NCBI RefSeq assembly: GCF_000514775.1
Contig: NZ_AZWO01000012.1
Coordinates: 62,001-126,000 of the forward strand
DNA from: Salinispora pacifica CNR114
GTDB taxonomy: Bacteria > Actinomycetota > Actinomycetes > Mycobacteriales > Micromonosporaceae
Direction: 5' to 3'
Length of the DNA: 64,000 bases
Numbering within the stretch: position 1 is the first letter of the stretch; each line of letters opens with the position of its first letter. Below are positions 1-9,879 of this stretch, one piece after another. The position numbers were made by a program, and so were the translations under genes. Below the pieces are notes generated by a model. The model ran no database searches. It was given only the letters and a program-made list of their open reading frames with translations, and was not told the DNA's origin.

Positions 1-1616
1 ATGACGCCGAACTCGATCCGCGTGTAGTGCTCCACCTCGGACTGGGCGGCCCGGAGCACGTCGATCAGGGCGGCCGGCTCCCGCTGTACGCGGGTGGAGT
101 CGGCCGCGGCGAGGACCAGCAGGTTCTCGTCGTTGCGGCGCATCCGGGTGGCGAGGTGGTCGAGCTGGAACAGCTCGGCCAGCCGATCCGGATCCTCCTC
201 GCCCCGTTCGAGTCGGTCGAGTTGACCGATAAGTCGGTCAACCAGAATCTGCGACCGGCGGGCCAGGTTCACGAACATGGTCGCCACGGAAGCCCGCAGG
301 GCGGCCTGCTCCGCCGCGGTACGCACCGCCTCCAGGTGGACGGCGTTGAACGCCTCGGTCACCTGTCCGAACTCGTCCTTGCTGCGCACCGGCAGCGGCT
401 CGGCGATCTGGTTGGCGAGTTGCACCGGAGTCTGCTGGCCGCCGGTGGCCTGCTTCTCCCGCAGTCGGGCGACGGCCTGCGGCAGCCCGTGCCGGGCGAT
501 CATGAAAGCGCCCTGCCGCAGCTCGCGCAGCGACCGCGCCATCGAGCGGGCGATCAGGTACGCGAAGAGGACGGCGAGCAGCAGCATGCTGAGCAGCACC
601 CCGGTCTCCAGGAACACCTGCAGCCGCACGGCCGACCGGAGCTCGTCCGCGAGCTGGACGGCGTCTCTGTCGATCTTCGCCTCCACCTCCCGAACCAGGG
701 CGGCGTATTCGGTCATCGCCTTGTCCCACTGGTCGGCTGTGAAGCCGACGCTCTCCAGGTTCCTGGCGTCGGAGAGGCCGCGCAGGTTGCTGTTGTAGGA
801 GACCGCCTCGCGGGCGTCGGGACCGGCGACCGTTTGGTCGAACAGCTCCTGGTCGGCACGGTCAGCGACGGCGGCGAAGGTCTCCACCCACTGGCGCTGG
901 CCGGTCCAGGTGGAGATGTAGGTGTTCCGTAGTTCGGGGGTGAGCTGCTGCCGGCCGAGGGCTACGTGAACCACGTCCCGCTGCTGGGACAGGTACTCCT
1001 TGTTTCGGGTGAGGGCGGTCGCGGCCCGCATCAGGTCGCTCAGCCCGGAGTCACCGGCCAACTGGGTGGCCGAGTCCCGCACGTTGATCAGGTCGGCGAG
1101 CAGGCTGTCGTACTGTTGCTGCGCCTGGGTGATGCTGAGCCGACCGTTGAGAACCTGGCTTCGCGTTCCGGGCAGGTCGGTGAGGGTCTGGTCGATGAAG
1201 CGGAGCTGGTTCTCCAGCGTGTCGGGCAGGCCCGTAACCTCGCCCCGCCGCTCGGCGTACGGTTCCTTCGCCTGGTCAACCCGGGCGGAAGCCGCATCGT
1301 ACGCGGCGCGGCGCTCCTCCTGCTCCGCCGCCCGATCTTCGCCAAGCAGCCGGACCGCTTCCGTCCGCTCGGCCTGTAGTTGGCCGACCAGGTCACCCGA
1401 GTAGGCGACCAGGCTGGCGAGGTCGCCGGATCGATTGGCGTTGTTGAGTGTCTGCAGGTGGTCAACGATGCCACTGGTACCCACGACGACCGTTGCAACG
1501 GTCGGCACGATCAAGATGAGACCGAGCTTGGACCAGATCGGCAGGTCGCGAAGCCGACCAGCAGGCCGGCGCAGACGCGACAGCGAAGAGTCTGCCGTCT
1601 TCGGTCGTTTGCTCAC
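1..1616 (-). CDS. Sensor histidine kinase with NIT-type sensor domain (partial, C-terminus off left edge)
   Basis: About 538 codons are visible, starting at GTG 1616 with a GAGGGCGG ribosome site just upstream; the kinase ATP-binding part lies beyond the left edge. Residues about 24-45 form a first membrane helix (after the basic stretch and LPIWSKLG), followed by a roughly 285-residue extracellular region rich in helices, of the nitrate/nitrite-sensing (NIT) type. A second membrane helix sits near residues 330-353 (LLSMLLLAVLFAYLIARSMA) and runs into a HAMP-like linker (VRSKDEFGQVTEAFNAVH) and a dimerisation-like helix with RRSQILVDRLIGQLDRLE. Kinases of this build head the actinobacterial conservon operons (with roadblock/LC7, DUF742 and small GTPase genes); whether that is so here cannot be seen. 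The sensor class is well supported; the ligand is not known. Confidence 0.85.
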   Translation of the reverse strand, partial: MSKRPKTADSSLSRLRRPAGRLRDLPIWSKLGLILIVPTVATVVVGTSGIVDHLQTLNNANRSGDLASLVAYSGDLVGQLQAERTEAVRLLGEDRAAEQEERRAAYDAASARVDQAKEPYAERRGEVTGLPDTLENQLRFIDQTLTDLPGTRSQVLNGRLSITQAQQQYDSLLADLINVRDSATQLAGDSGLSDLMRAATALTRNKEYLSQQRDVVHVALGRQQLTPELRNTYISTWTGQRQWVETFAAVADRADQELFDQTVAGPDAREAVSYNSNLRGLSDARNLESVGFTADQWDKAMTEYAALVREVEAKIDRDAVQLADELRSAVRLQVFLETGVLLSMLLLAVLFAYLIARSMARSLRELRQGAFMIARHGLPQAVARLREKQATGGQQTPVQLANQIAEPLPVRSKDEFGQVTEAFNAVHLEAVRTAAEQAALRASVATMFVNLARRSQILVDRLIGQLDRLERGEEDPDRLAELFQLDHLATRMRRNDENLLVLAAADSTRVQREPAALIDVLRAAQSEVEHYTRIEFGV

Positions 1617-2201
1617 GTCACCGCCCTCGCGATTGCAGCCCTCGTGTTGCCCTCGGGCAACGCCCGGCGACCGACCCATTGGGTCGGACCATCCGAGATT
1701 CCACCACGCCACCCCGGAAAGAGAAAGCCCAGGCTGGTCTTGACCACCGCCACAGCGAAATGTTCTGGCGATCCGATCGCATTCAGTCTGACCTGCGTTA
1801 CCCAACGCAATGGAACGCCCCTCCGCGTTGTCCTACTAGCCGCCGCTTCGGCCATCAAAAGTCGTACATAGCTGACGAACCGAACTTCCAACCCAGCTCG
1901 AACGACTGCCACCCGAGTCCTGGGAACCCTCACTGCCGCCGGCACGGAAAGGGCAGGTCGACCGAGAGTGCTGCCCCTCGACGCGCCAACCCGACAACGG
2001 GAGACGACGCTCCGGTCAGCCCAGGGCGGGCCGACGCGTCATTATACGCGATTGGAGGCGATTTGGGTACAGCCGGTCGGCGAATTAGAGCCGCCGGCTC
2101 GCCACTTCCCGGCGCCAAAGGGACGGTTTGCCGCGGACGCCGGGCAGCGACGGATGCCGACCGAGCGACCGGCTCACCCACGCCCCGGCTCCGCCCCACG
2201 G
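1617..2201. other. Intergenic region, no convincing gene
   Basis: About 585 bases between the sensor kinase start and the adenosine deaminase stop. Base composition is lower in GC than the flanking genes, and open frames crossing it have non-genic codon use. It should hold the kinase promoter on the minus strand. The only clear structure is a short hairpin close to the kinase start (listed separately). Confidence 0.5.
1646..1661 (-). promoter_or_regulatory. Short hairpin in the 5' leader of the sensor kinase
   Basis: GTTGCCC and GGGCAAC are perfect inverted arms around a two-base centre, 30-45 bases upstream of the kinase GTG. It could be part of the mRNA leader or an operator. Only the dyad itself is certain. 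Confidence 0.3.
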
Positions 2202-3290
2202 CTACCCGGCGTCGGTCAACAGCCGCCCGTACGCCGGCTTGATCACCTCGTCGATAATCTGCAGCCGCTGGTCAAACGGGATGAAGGCGCTCTTCATGGC
2301 GTTAATCGTCAGCCACTGCAGTTCCCGCCAGCCGTACCCGAACGCATCCACCAACAAGGCCATCTCCCGCGACATGGACGTGCCGCTCATCAGCCGATTG
2401 TCGGTGTTGACAGTGACTCGGAACCGCAGATCCCGCAGCAGCCCGATCGGATGGTCAGCGATCGAGGGGGCCGCCCCGGTCTGCACGTTCGACGAGGGGC
2501 ACAGCTCCAGCGGAATCCGCTTGTCGCGCACGTACGCGGCCAGCCGGCCAAGCACCGGTTCCGCGCCGGGCGTGATGTCATCCACGATCCGCACCCCGTG
2601 GCCGAGCCGGTCTGCTCCGCACCACTGGATCGCCTGCCAGATCGACGGCAGCCCAAACGCCTCGCCGGCGTGGATCGTGAAGTGGAAGTTCTCCCGCTGC
2701 AGGTACTCGAAGGCATCCAGGTGCCGGGTGGGCGGGAAACCGGCCTCGGCACCGGCGATGTCGAAGCCCACGACACCGACGTCCCGGTGCCGCACGGCCA
2801 GTTCGGCGATCTCCTGCGACCGGGCGGCGTGCCGCATGGCGGTCAGCAGCGTGCCGACCCGAATCGGCGTGCCCTGCGCCGCGGCGAGGTCGCTGCCCTC
2901 GGCGAAGCCGGCGATCACCGCCGCGACCACCTCGTCCAGGGTGAGGCCCCGCTCCAGGTGCAGCTCCGGCGCGAACCGGACCTCCGCGTAGACGACACCG
3001 TCAGCCGCCAGGTCCAGCGCGCACTCCCGGGCCACCCGCCGCAGCGCCGAAGCAGTCTGCATGACCTGCACGGTGTGCGCGAAGGTCTCCAGATACCGCT
3101 CCAACGAGCCGGAGCTGGCCGCGTCAACGAACCAGTGGCCCAACGCCTCCGGATCGGTCGTCGGCAGCTCGTGCCCCACCTCGGCGGCCAGCTCGACGAC
3201 CGTCGCTGGCCGCAGGCCGCCGTCGAGGTGATCGTGCAGCAGCGCCTTGGGAACCTTGACGATGTCCTCGTACCGGATAGTCGCAACCAT
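2202..3290 (-). CDS. add: Adenosine deaminase
   Basis: A 362-residue amidohydrolase that deaminates adenosine (or deoxyadenosine) to inosine in purine salvage. Metal-binding H19 and H21 lie in HDHLDG, the catalytic HAGE motif is at 207-210, a further metal histidine at 231 (LGHGVRI), the SSNVQTG motif near 266-272, and the C-terminal metal Asp in VNTDN (294-298). Length fits the family. It starts at ATG 3290, 245 bases from the divergent methyltransferase. It lies next to the nucleoside import and pyrimidine salvage operon but is separated from it by two genes, so it is probably transcribed on its own. Confidence 0.95.
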   Translation of the reverse strand: MVATIRYEDIVKVPKALLHDHLDGGLRPATVVELAAEVGHELPTTDPEALGHWFVDAASSGSLERYLETFAHTVQVMQTASALRRVARECALDLAADGVVYAEVRFAPELHLERGLTLDEVVAAVIAGFAEGSDLAAAQGTPIRVGTLLTAMRHAARSQEIAELAVRHRDVGVVGFDIAGAEAGFPPTRHLDAFEYLQRENFHFTIHAGEAFGLPSIWQAIQWCGADRLGHGVRIVDDITPGAEPVLGRLAAYVRDKRIPLELCPSSNVQTGAAPSIADHPIGLLRDLRFRVTVNTDNRLMSGTSMSREMALLVDAFGYGWRELQWLTINAMKSAFIPFDQRLQIIDEVIKPAYGRLLTDAG

Positions 3291-3535
3291 GTTCAGACCC
3301 TAGTCGGCACCAACGTCTGCACCGCGGCAGCCCCGTTGGCGCGTTGCCCGGGTCACCCCTCCGGCCGGGAGGGAACGGCTTTGCTCGACCCGACAATCCC
3401 GCGCACCTCGTGGCCGCGGTTCGTGCCGTTCCTGGACCACGACGTCGTCCTCCGCAACCGGCTCGCCCGGGGTCGATAGGATGCCGGTCCACCGGGTGAC
3501 CGCCCGGCTCGCCACCGACCGGCCCGGAGCCCGAC

Positions 3536-4423
3536 ATGGATCCCCGCATCCGCCACCGGCTGCGCTGCCCGGTCTGCGCCCTTCCGCTGGCCGCGGCGAC
3601 CGCTGGCACCACCCGGACGCTGACCTGTCCGCGCCGGCACAGCTTCGACGTGGCCCGACAGGGCTATGTGAACCTCCTGGCCGGCCGGGCGCCACACGTC
3701 GGGGACACCGGCGAGATGGTCGCCGCCCGCACCGACTTCCTCGCCGCCGGCCACTACGACCTGATCTCCCGGGCGCTGGCCGAAGCGGCCGCGGTCGCCG
3801 CGGCCCGCTACCGCGCCGCGCACCCCCAGCCCGGGACTACCGCCGCGGCGAACCCCCTGGTGGTGGAGCCCGGCGCCGGCACCGGCCGGCACCTCGCCGC
3901 GGTGCTGGCGGCCCTGCCGGACGCCGTCGGCCTGGCCCTGGACGTGTCGAAGCCGGCGTTACGCCGCGCGGCCCGCGCCCATCAACGAGCCGGGGCGGCG
4001 CTGGCCGACACCTGGCAGCAGCTCCCGCTGCCCGACGCGTCGGTCGCCGTGCTGTTGAACGTCTTCGCCCCACGCAACGGAGCGGAGTTTCACCGGGTAC
4101 TCGATCCGGCCGGCGCGCTGCTGGTCGTCACGCCCGCCGCCGACCACCTCACCGAGTTGGTTGGTGCGCTCGGCCTGCTCCAGGTCGATCCGGCAAAGCC
4201 CGACCGGGTGGCCGGGCGACTCGGTACGCGCTTCGCCACCGAGTCGGAGACCGAACACCGAACCCGGCTGACGTTGACCCGCCCGGAGATCGCCACTCTG
4301 GTGGGGATGGGACCCAGCGCCTGGCACACCGACCCGGCCCGGCTCACCGAACGGATCGCCGCCCTACCCAACCCGGTCGAGGTAACCGTGGCCGTCCGAC
4401 TCGGTGTCCACCGCCGCCGTTAG
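3536..4423 (+). CDS. RlmA/TlrB-like 23S rRNA (guanine-N1)-methyltransferase
   Basis: 295 residues. The N-terminus has a zinc-finger pair, CPVC near residue 11 and a second cysteine/histidine in TCPRRHSFDVARQGYVNLL, which is the signature of the RlmA family (23S rRNA G745/G748 N1-methylation). The SAM site is VEPGAGTGRH near 108-117, followed by a typical class I methyltransferase fold. Family members include the housekeeping RlmA(I) and RlmA(II) and the self-resistance enzymes TlrB and MyrA for 16-membered macrolides. Nothing in this window makes a macrolide, so a housekeeping or low-level resistance role is as likely. Its stop overlaps the stop of the convergent DUF4272 gene by 4 bases. Confidence 0.8.
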   Translation: MDPRIRHRLRCPVCALPLAAATAGTTRTLTCPRRHSFDVARQGYVNLLAGRAPHVGDTGEMVAARTDFLAAGHYDLISRALAEAAAVAAARYRAAHPQPGTTAAANPLVVEPGAGTGRHLAAVLAALPDAVGLALDVSKPALRRAARAHQRAGAALADTWQQLPLPDASVAVLLNVFAPRNGAEFHRVLDPAGALLVVTPAADHLTELVGALGLLQVDPAKPDRVAGRLGTRFATESETEHRTRLTLTRPEIATLVGMGPSAWHTDPARLTERIAALPNPVEVTVAVRLGVHRRR

Positions 4424-5100
4424 GTAGAGAGATCCACCTCTTCCCAGCCGGCGGGCTCGTCGTGGTAAGGGCCCCGGAGGACCACTGCCCACTCCAGTGC
4501 CCAACGACGCTGCCCGATCGCATTGGCGTCCACCAGGCCGGGCAGGGTTCGGTGGGCGTGCTCCACCTCAAGATAGGCCCAGTCCAGGCAGTAGTGCAGG
4601 TCAAGCAGGGCCGCCGCGTCCGCCGGATCCCGGGGGGCGGTGAGGGTCCGCGACCGCCAGTGCCGGACCGTCTCGCCGGCCAGAATGTTCGGCATCCGCT
4701 CCACCAGCCGCTCGTCCACCGGCAGCGTCGGGTCCAGCTGCCGAGTTAGGCCAAGCACCCAGGCCAGGGCGTACAGCGCGTCGTAGTGCAGCACGAACGA
4801 GCGGTGGTCGCCCTTGCCGCCGGTAACGAACTGCCACTCCGGCGGGGTGACCGTCTCCACCAGATGCGAGGCGAGCAGCCAACTCATCGCCGCCTGCGGC
4901 GGCATGCCGAAACAGCGGGCCAGGATGAGGTGCAGCACCGCGACCCGCGTCTCGATCTCACCGGTCGGGCGCAGCTCGATCTCGTCACCGGGCTCCCACA
5001 CCAGGGGAAAGTGCGCCGGCGGCAGTGGCAGACCCAGCCGAGACAACTCCTCCAGGCTGGCCGCACGCACCATTCGGGGGTTTGGGGCAGGTACCGCCAC
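4420..5100 (-). CDS. DUF4272 domain-containing protein
   Basis: 226 residues, no signal peptide or membrane helix. The sequence matches the DUF4272 pattern: an early R-x-x-x-LG helix (RAASLEELSRLGLPLP), a region of regulated helices with WLL, and the C-terminal DLHYCLDWAYLEVEH followed by RRWALEWAVV. GTG 5100 is preceded by GAGGA at good spacing. It lies 91 bases downstream of thymidine phosphorylase in the same direction and could be the last gene of the nucleoside operon. Function of the family is unknown. Confidence 0.75.
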   Translation of the reverse strand: MAVPAPNPRMVRAASLEELSRLGLPLPPAHFPLVWEPGDEIELRPTGEIETRVAVLHLILARCFGMPPQAAMSWLLASHLVETVTPPEWQFVTGGKGDHRSFVLHYDALYALAWVLGLTRQLDPTLPVDERLVERMPNILAGETVRHWRSRTLTAPRDPADAAALLDLHYCLDWAYLEVEHAHRTLPGLVDANAIGQRRWALEWAVVLRGPYHDEPAGWEEVDLST

Positions 5101-5191
5101 GACGGTTATCCTCGTCTGTGTGGACTGGCTGGCCGAATCGTCCTCCTGGCCAGGCAGGATAGCCCTCCGCTGAGGGGAACGGAACGGACGG

Positions 5192-6472
5192 TCAGCCGAT
5201 TCGCTCGAGCACTAACGGCTGCTGTTCCGGGGCAGCCGCCGCGATCCGTACCGCCCGCACCGCCTCCGTCCGGGCCGCCGGAATCCGATCGGCCTCCTCG
5301 GCCCGCAGCTCGAAGAGAGGCTCGCCGGCCCGGACCGGATCACCGGGGCGCTTGTGCAGCAGCACACCCGCTGGCGCGGACACCGCGTCCTCCTTACGGG
5401 CCCGGCCGGCACCGAGCCGCCACGCGGCCACCCCCATTCCGTACGCGTCGACCTGGGCCACCACCCCGCTCTCGTCAGCGCGGACCACCTCGACCTCCGG
5501 CGCGGTGGGCAGCGGGGCGTCCGGGTCCCCGCCCTGGGCTCGGAGCATCGCCCGCCAGGCGTCCATCGCCCGGCCGTCGCGCAACGCCGCCGCCGGATCG
5601 GCGTCCGGTAGCCCGGCCGCGTCCAGCATCTCGCGGGCCAGGGCCAGAGTCAGCTCCACCACGTCGGCTGGTCCGCCGCCCGCCAGCACCTCGACGGACT
5701 CGGTCACCTCGACCGCGTTGCCGATGGCCAGCCCCAGGGGGGTGGACATGTCGGTCAACAGGGCGACCGTGCGCACACCCTGCGCACCACCCAGCTCGAC
5801 CATGGTGCGGGCCAGTTGCCGGGCCTGGTCGACCGACTTCATGAACGCGCCCGAGCCGACCTTGACGTCGAGCACCAGCGCGCCGGTCCCCTCAGCGATC
5901 TTCTTGCTCATGATCGAGCTGGCGATCAACGGGATGGCCTCCACCGTGCCGGTCACGTCCCGCAACGCATACAGCTTGCGGTCGGCCGGCGCGAGACCGG
6001 CACCGGCCGCGCAGATCACCGCGCCGATGTCGCGGAGCTGGGCGAGGAACTCCTCGTTGCCCAGCGATGCCCGCCAGCCCGGAACCGACTCCAGCTTGTC
6101 CAGCGTGCCGCCGGTGTGCCCGAGGCCCCGGCCGCTCAGCTGCGGCACGGCCGCGCCACAGGCCGCCACCAACGGAGTCAACGGCAGGGTGATCTTGTCT
6201 CCGACGCCGCCGGTCGAGTGCTTGTCCACCGTCGGCCGGTCGACCGCCGAGAGGTCCAGCCGCTCCCCGCTGGCGATCATCGCCGCGGTCCACCGGGCGA
6301 TCTCCGGCGTGGTCATGCCGTTCAGCAGGATCGCCATCGCGAGCGCGGCCATCTGCTCGTCCGCCACCTGGCCCCGGGTGTAGGCGTCCACCACCCAGTC
6401 GACCTGCGCATCGGAGAGGGCCGCGCCGTCCCGCTTGGCCCGAATGACATCAACCGCCGTAAATTCCGCCAT
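5192..6472 (-). CDS. deoA: Thymidine phosphorylase
   Basis: 426 residues; splits thymidine (and possibly other pyrimidine deoxynucleosides) into base and 2-deoxyribose 1-phosphate. The N-terminal helical domain begins VDVIRAKRDGAALSD, the phosphate-binding KHSTGGVGDK is at about residues 84-93, and the SGRGLGHTGGTLDKLE, KVGSGAFMKS and C-terminal HKRPGDPV motifs of the family are all present. It follows cytidine deaminase by 90 bases in the same direction, so cytidine taken up by the upstream ABC system can be converted to uridine and then, with deoxyribo forms, cleaved for carbon and base reuse. Confidence 0.95.
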   Translation of the reverse strand: MAEFTAVDVIRAKRDGAALSDAQVDWVVDAYTRGQVADEQMAALAMAILLNGMTTPEIARWTAAMIASGERLDLSAVDRPTVDKHSTGGVGDKITLPLTPLVAACGAAVPQLSGRGLGHTGGTLDKLESVPGWRASLGNEEFLAQLRDIGAVICAAGAGLAPADRKLYALRDVTGTVEAIPLIASSIMSKKIAEGTGALVLDVKVGSGAFMKSVDQARQLARTMVELGGAQGVRTVALLTDMSTPLGLAIGNAVEVTESVEVLAGGGPADVVELTLALAREMLDAAGLPDADPAAALRDGRAMDAWRAMLRAQGGDPDAPLPTAPEVEVVRADESGVVAQVDAYGMGVAAWRLGAGRARKEDAVSAPAGVLLHKRPGDPVRAGEPLFELRAEEADRIPAARTEAVRAVRIAAAAPEQQPLVLERIG

Positions 6473-6562
6473 GAGCTAACTCTCTCTCCACGTCCTCAGC
6501 CCGGGCTGGCCACCCGCACACTCCGATGTGTCCGGCCGTCGGTCGGCCCCTGCCCCGTACGC

Positions 6563-7267
6563 TCAGCCCGGCCACCGGATCGGGATCTCCAACGGCGGCT
6601 CACCCTCACCCGCCCAGAAGATCGTGCCCGCCGCGTCCACCACCACGACCCGAGGTACCCGGGCCAGCCCCCAGGTGATCGCCTCCGCTGGATCATCCCA
6701 GCTCGGCCCCTCCTCGAGGACGCCGGTCTCGCCGTCGCCGGCCTCCCCCGCCGAGCGTTCCCAGTACGCCGTCCACACCTGCTGCCCCGCCGACAGGTCC
6801 GGGTGCACGAAGACCGTCCCACGCCCCCGCCAGGCAGCCAGCCGCTCCGGCACCATCGGAACCGGGTCCGCCCCGGTCACCGCCTCCAGATCCGCCGCGT
6901 CGAAGGCGTGCGGCAGCAGCTCGGCCATCCGTAGCGCTCCGCCCTTCGCCTCGATCAGGCACTCCGGGCCGCCGTGTTCCCAGAGCAGCTGCCGGCACCG
7001 CCCGCACGGCATCAGCGGCTCCCCGGTGGCGTCTACGCAGGAGAGCGCGACGATCCGCCCACCACCGGTGGCGTGCAGGCCGGAGACCACGCCGCACTCG
7101 GCGCAGAGCGCCATGCCGTACGACGCGTTCTCCACGTTGCAGCCGACCACGATGCGACCATCGTCCACCAGGGCGGCCGCCCCCACCGGAAACTTCGAGT
7201 ACGGCACGTACGCGTGCCGCATCACCTCGGTCGCGGCGGCGCGCAGCCGCCCCCAGTCGAGCTCCAT
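6563..7267 (-). CDS. cdd: Cytidine deaminase with an extra C-terminal region
   Basis: 234 residues, about 100 longer than usual for a tetrameric cytidine deaminase. Residues 1-130 hold the complete enzyme: YVPYSKFPVGAA (20-31), the substrate loop GCNVENASYG, the catalytic CAE (55-57) and PCGRC (87-91) zinc ligands. Residues 131-234 are not part of the known enzyme. They have two compact segments, one around GTVFVHPDLSAGQQVWTAYW and one around WDDPAEAITWGLARVPRVV, ending in a strand-like FWAGEGEPP. The join is in frame with no break. The gene lies 12 bases after the second permease gene, in the nucleoside import operon. Deaminase function is secure; the role of the extension is unknown. Confidence 0.92.
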   Translation of the reverse strand: MELDWGRLRAAATEVMRHAYVPYSKFPVGAAALVDDGRIVVGCNVENASYGMALCAECGVVSGLHATGGGRIVALSCVDATGEPLMPCGRCRQLLWEHGGPECLIEAKGGALRMAELLPHAFDAADLEAVTGADPVPMVPERLAAWRGRGTVFVHPDLSAGQQVWTAYWERSAGEAGDGETGVLEEGPSWDDPAEAITWGLARVPRVVVVDAAGTIFWAGEGEPPLEIPIRWPG

Positions 7268-7279
7268 CTGGTATCCCCA

Positions 7280-8569
7280 TCAACCCTTGATGTACGGCTT
7301 GCCATCGGCGGCCGGTGCCCGGACCCTACCCACCAGCCCCGCCACCGCCAGGATCGTCGCCAGGTACGGCAGCATCGCCAGGAACTGACTCGGAATGGCG
7401 CTGTTGATCGCGCTCAGGTAGGTGGCGAGTTGGTCGGCGAAGCCGAAGAAGAGCGCCGCGAGCAGCGCGCCGGTCGGGCTCCACCGGCCGAAGATCAGCG
7501 CCGCCAGGGCGATGAAGCCCTTGCCGCCGATCATGTTCTTGGTGAACGAGAAGAGGGCGAGGGTGTAGGACGCGCCACCTATGCCGGCGACCGCCCCGGC
7601 CAGCAGCACATTGCGGTAGCGCAGCCGCAGCACCCGGACGCCGAGGGTGTCGGCGGCGGTCGGATGCTCACCGACCGAACGGGTACGCAGACCCCACCGG
7701 GTCCGGAACAGCCCGATGTGAATCACCAGGACCAGCAGCAGGCCGAGGTAGAGGAAGATGTTGCCGGCGAACAGCGCCGGCCCCAGCACCGGGATCTCCG
7801 ACAGCAGCGGGATCTCCCAGTTGCTGAAGTGTGGGGCGCTGTTGTACTTCGCCGGGTCGGGCTGCATCAACCGCTCGTAGAGGAAGCCGGTGATGCCCAC
7901 CGCGAGCAGGTTCAGCACGATCCCCATGACCACCTGGTCCACCAGGTAGCGGATGGCGAAGACCGCCAGCAGCAGCGAGATGAAGGTGCCGCCGATCGCC
8001 GCGGCGACCAGGCCCACCCAGAGGTTGCCGCTGAGGCTGCCGAAGAGGGCGCCGCTGAAGGCCCCCATCAGTAGCTGACCCTCGATGGCCACGTTGATCA
8101 CGCCGGAGCGTTCGCAGAGCACGCCGGCCAGCGACCCGAAGATCAGCGGAAGTGCCAGGATGAAGGTGCCCCGGACGATGTTGACCAGGGGCATGAAGTT
8201 CTGCCCGGCCGGCGCGGTGGAGACCTGCCAGCAGAGGAAGCTCACCACGAAGCCGACCAGGCCCACACCGAGCACGAGGGTGAACCAGCGCTTCGGCAGC
8301 CCGGCCAGGATCGCCACGCCGGCGGCGAGGGCGACCGCCCCGAAGAGGGCCGCGCCAACCGTTCCGTTGATCTTCAACGCGGCGCCGCTGGCATCCTCGC
8401 TGAGGGTGAATCGGGCCGGCTCACTGGCGGCGAGCGCGGGGAAGAGCAGCACCGCCAGCAGGCCGAGCGCGGTCAGCACCAGGCCGGCCTTCCGGGCCCG
8501 GGTCCAGAACCCCTCGTTGACCGGGGCGACCGCGACGTCGTCAACAGCCATGGTGGACATGCGCGTCAC
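7280..8569 (-). CDS. Nucleoside-type ABC transporter permease (second permease)
   Basis: 429 residues with about ten hydrophobic segments. It belongs to the BPD_transp_2 permease family (YufQ/NupC-like) as seen from GVLCERSGVINVAIEGQLLMGAF near residues 151-172 and GGKGFIALAALIFGRW near the C-terminus. The N-terminal 140 residues hold three or four extra hydrophobic segments. GTG 8569 overlaps the stop of the first permease gene (GTGA), so the two are translationally coupled. Works with the other permease, the ATPase and the lipoprotein. Confidence 0.9.
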   Translation of the reverse strand: MTRMSTMAVDDVAVAPVNEGFWTRARKAGLVLTALGLLAVLLFPALAASEPARFTLSEDASGAALKINGTVGAALFGAVALAAGVAILAGLPKRWFTLVLGVGLVGFVVSFLCWQVSTAPAGQNFMPLVNIVRGTFILALPLIFGSLAGVLCERSGVINVAIEGQLLMGAFSGALFGSLSGNLWVGLVAAAIGGTFISLLLAVFAIRYLVDQVVMGIVLNLLAVGITGFLYERLMQPDPAKYNSAPHFSNWEIPLLSEIPVLGPALFAGNIFLYLGLLLVLVIHIGLFRTRWGLRTRSVGEHPTAADTLGVRVLRLRYRNVLLAGAVAGIGGASYTLALFSFTKNMIGGKGFIALAALIFGRWSPTGALLAALFFGFADQLATYLSAINSAIPSQFLAMLPYLATILAVAGLVGRVRAPAADGKPYIKG

Positions 8570-9879
8570 CAGCCCTTCGCGAGGCTCGTCTGCGGCCGGG
8601 CGGCCCGGGCGGCTCGAAGCTGGAAGATCGCCTTCACCAGGGCCGGTGCGGCGATGAAGATCACGATCAGCGCCTGGAGCACGGTAACCAGTTCCAGCGA
8701 GACACCCGAGTACGACTGCATCCGGTTACCGCCGGCCTGCAGCGCGCCGAAGAGCAGGGCGGCGAGCAACACGCCCCACGGCTTCACCCGGCCGAGGAGC
8801 GCCACCAGAATGCCGTCGAAACCGATCTGGGCCACGACCAGCGGGGTCAGCGCGGCGGCGGTGGTGCCGAGCACCATCTGCGAGCCGCCAAGGCCGGCCA
8901 GGGCGCCGGCGAACACCATAATCAACACGTAGGTCCGGGTGACACTGATGCCGGCGGTACGCGAAGCCGCCGGGTTACTCCCCACGGCCCGCAGCTCGAA
9001 GCCGAGGGTCGACCGGTTCAGCAGCCAGGCGACCGCCCAGGTTGCCAGCACGGCGAGGATGATTCCGGCGTGCGCCCGCAGGTTGTCGCCGAAGAGCCGG
9101 GGAAGCTGCGCGGAGGCGTCCACCGGGCGACTGATGGCATTCGTACGGTTCGGGTCCTGAACCCCGTTCTGCACGATCAACCACACCAGGAAGTACACCG
9201 CGACGTAGTTGAGCATGATCGTGTTGATCACCTCGTGGGCGCCGGTGCGGGCCTTGAGGATCCCCGGAATGAAGCCCCACACGGCACCACCAACCGCACC
9301 GGCGAACACCGCGACGAGCAGGTGCAGCCCGGCCGGCAGCGGCAGCAGGAACCCGGCCAGCCCGGCCGCGATGACGCCCATCGTGGCCTGCCCCTGGGCA
9401 CCGATGTTGAACAGGCCGCCACGGAAGGCGAGCGCCACGGAGAGACCGGTAAAGACCAGCGGGGCGGTGTAGGTCAGCGTCTCCGAGATCGGGCTCAGCG
9501 CCGCGGTGAGGCCGACCGCGTCCGGGTCGAGGACCGCGCCCTTGAACAGGTTCGCGTACGCCTCGCTGACCAACGCCCAGCTGGCGTTGAGGGCGTCGCC
9601 CGGGCGGGCGGTGATGTAGCCATAGGTGGCCAGTACGTCCGGATCGGAGACGATCATCAGGATCCCGCCGACGATCATCGCCAGGACCAGCGACAGCAAC
9701 GTCACCGTGAAGGTGTTGGCGGCCCAGAGATTCGCCACGAAGAGCTGCCCGAGCGCGGGGCGCTCCGGTGGCTGCTGACTCGTCGGCTCGGCTCGCTCGG
9801 TGTTGTCGAGCGTCGTCCTGGCCGCCTGGTCCGTGGTCGCCGGTTCCTTGTCCGGGGAGCCGGACTCTGCGTTGGTCAT
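8566..9879 (-). CDS. Nucleoside-type ABC transporter permease (first permease)
   Basis: 437 residues with a soluble N-terminal tail of about 48 residues and then about nine membrane segments. The hallmarks of the YufP/NupB permease family are [35 protein letters not shown] and [16 protein letters not shown] 9879 overlaps the ATPase stop codon (ATGA). Inner-membrane half of a purine/pyrimidine nucleoside importer. Confidence 0.9.
   Translation of the reverse strand: MTNAESGSPDKEPATTDQAARTTLDNTERAEPTSQQPPERPALGQLFVANLWAANTFTVTLLSLVLAMIVGGILMIVSDPDVLATYGYITARPGDALNASWALVSEAYANLFKGAVLDPDAVGLTAALSPISETLTYTAPLVFTGLSVALAFRGGLFNIGAQGQATMGVIAAGLAGFLLPLPAGLHLLVAVFAGAVGGAVWGFIPGILKARTGAHEVINTIMLNYVAVYFLVWLIVQNGVQDPNRTNAISRPVDASAQLPRLFGDNLRAHAGIILAVLATWAVAWLLNRSTLGFELRAVGSNPAASRTAGISVTRTYVLIMVFAGALAGLGGSQMVLGTTAAALTPLVVAQIGFDGILVALLGRVKPWGVLLAALLFGALQAGGNRMQSYSGVSLELVTVLQALIVIFIAAPALVKAIFQLRAARAARPQTSLAKGW

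Noticed and set aside
1613..1945. A 110-codon frame upstream of the sensor kinase
   Set aside because: Mixed codon use, no ribosome site, no recognisable motif, and it overlaps the kinase start region.
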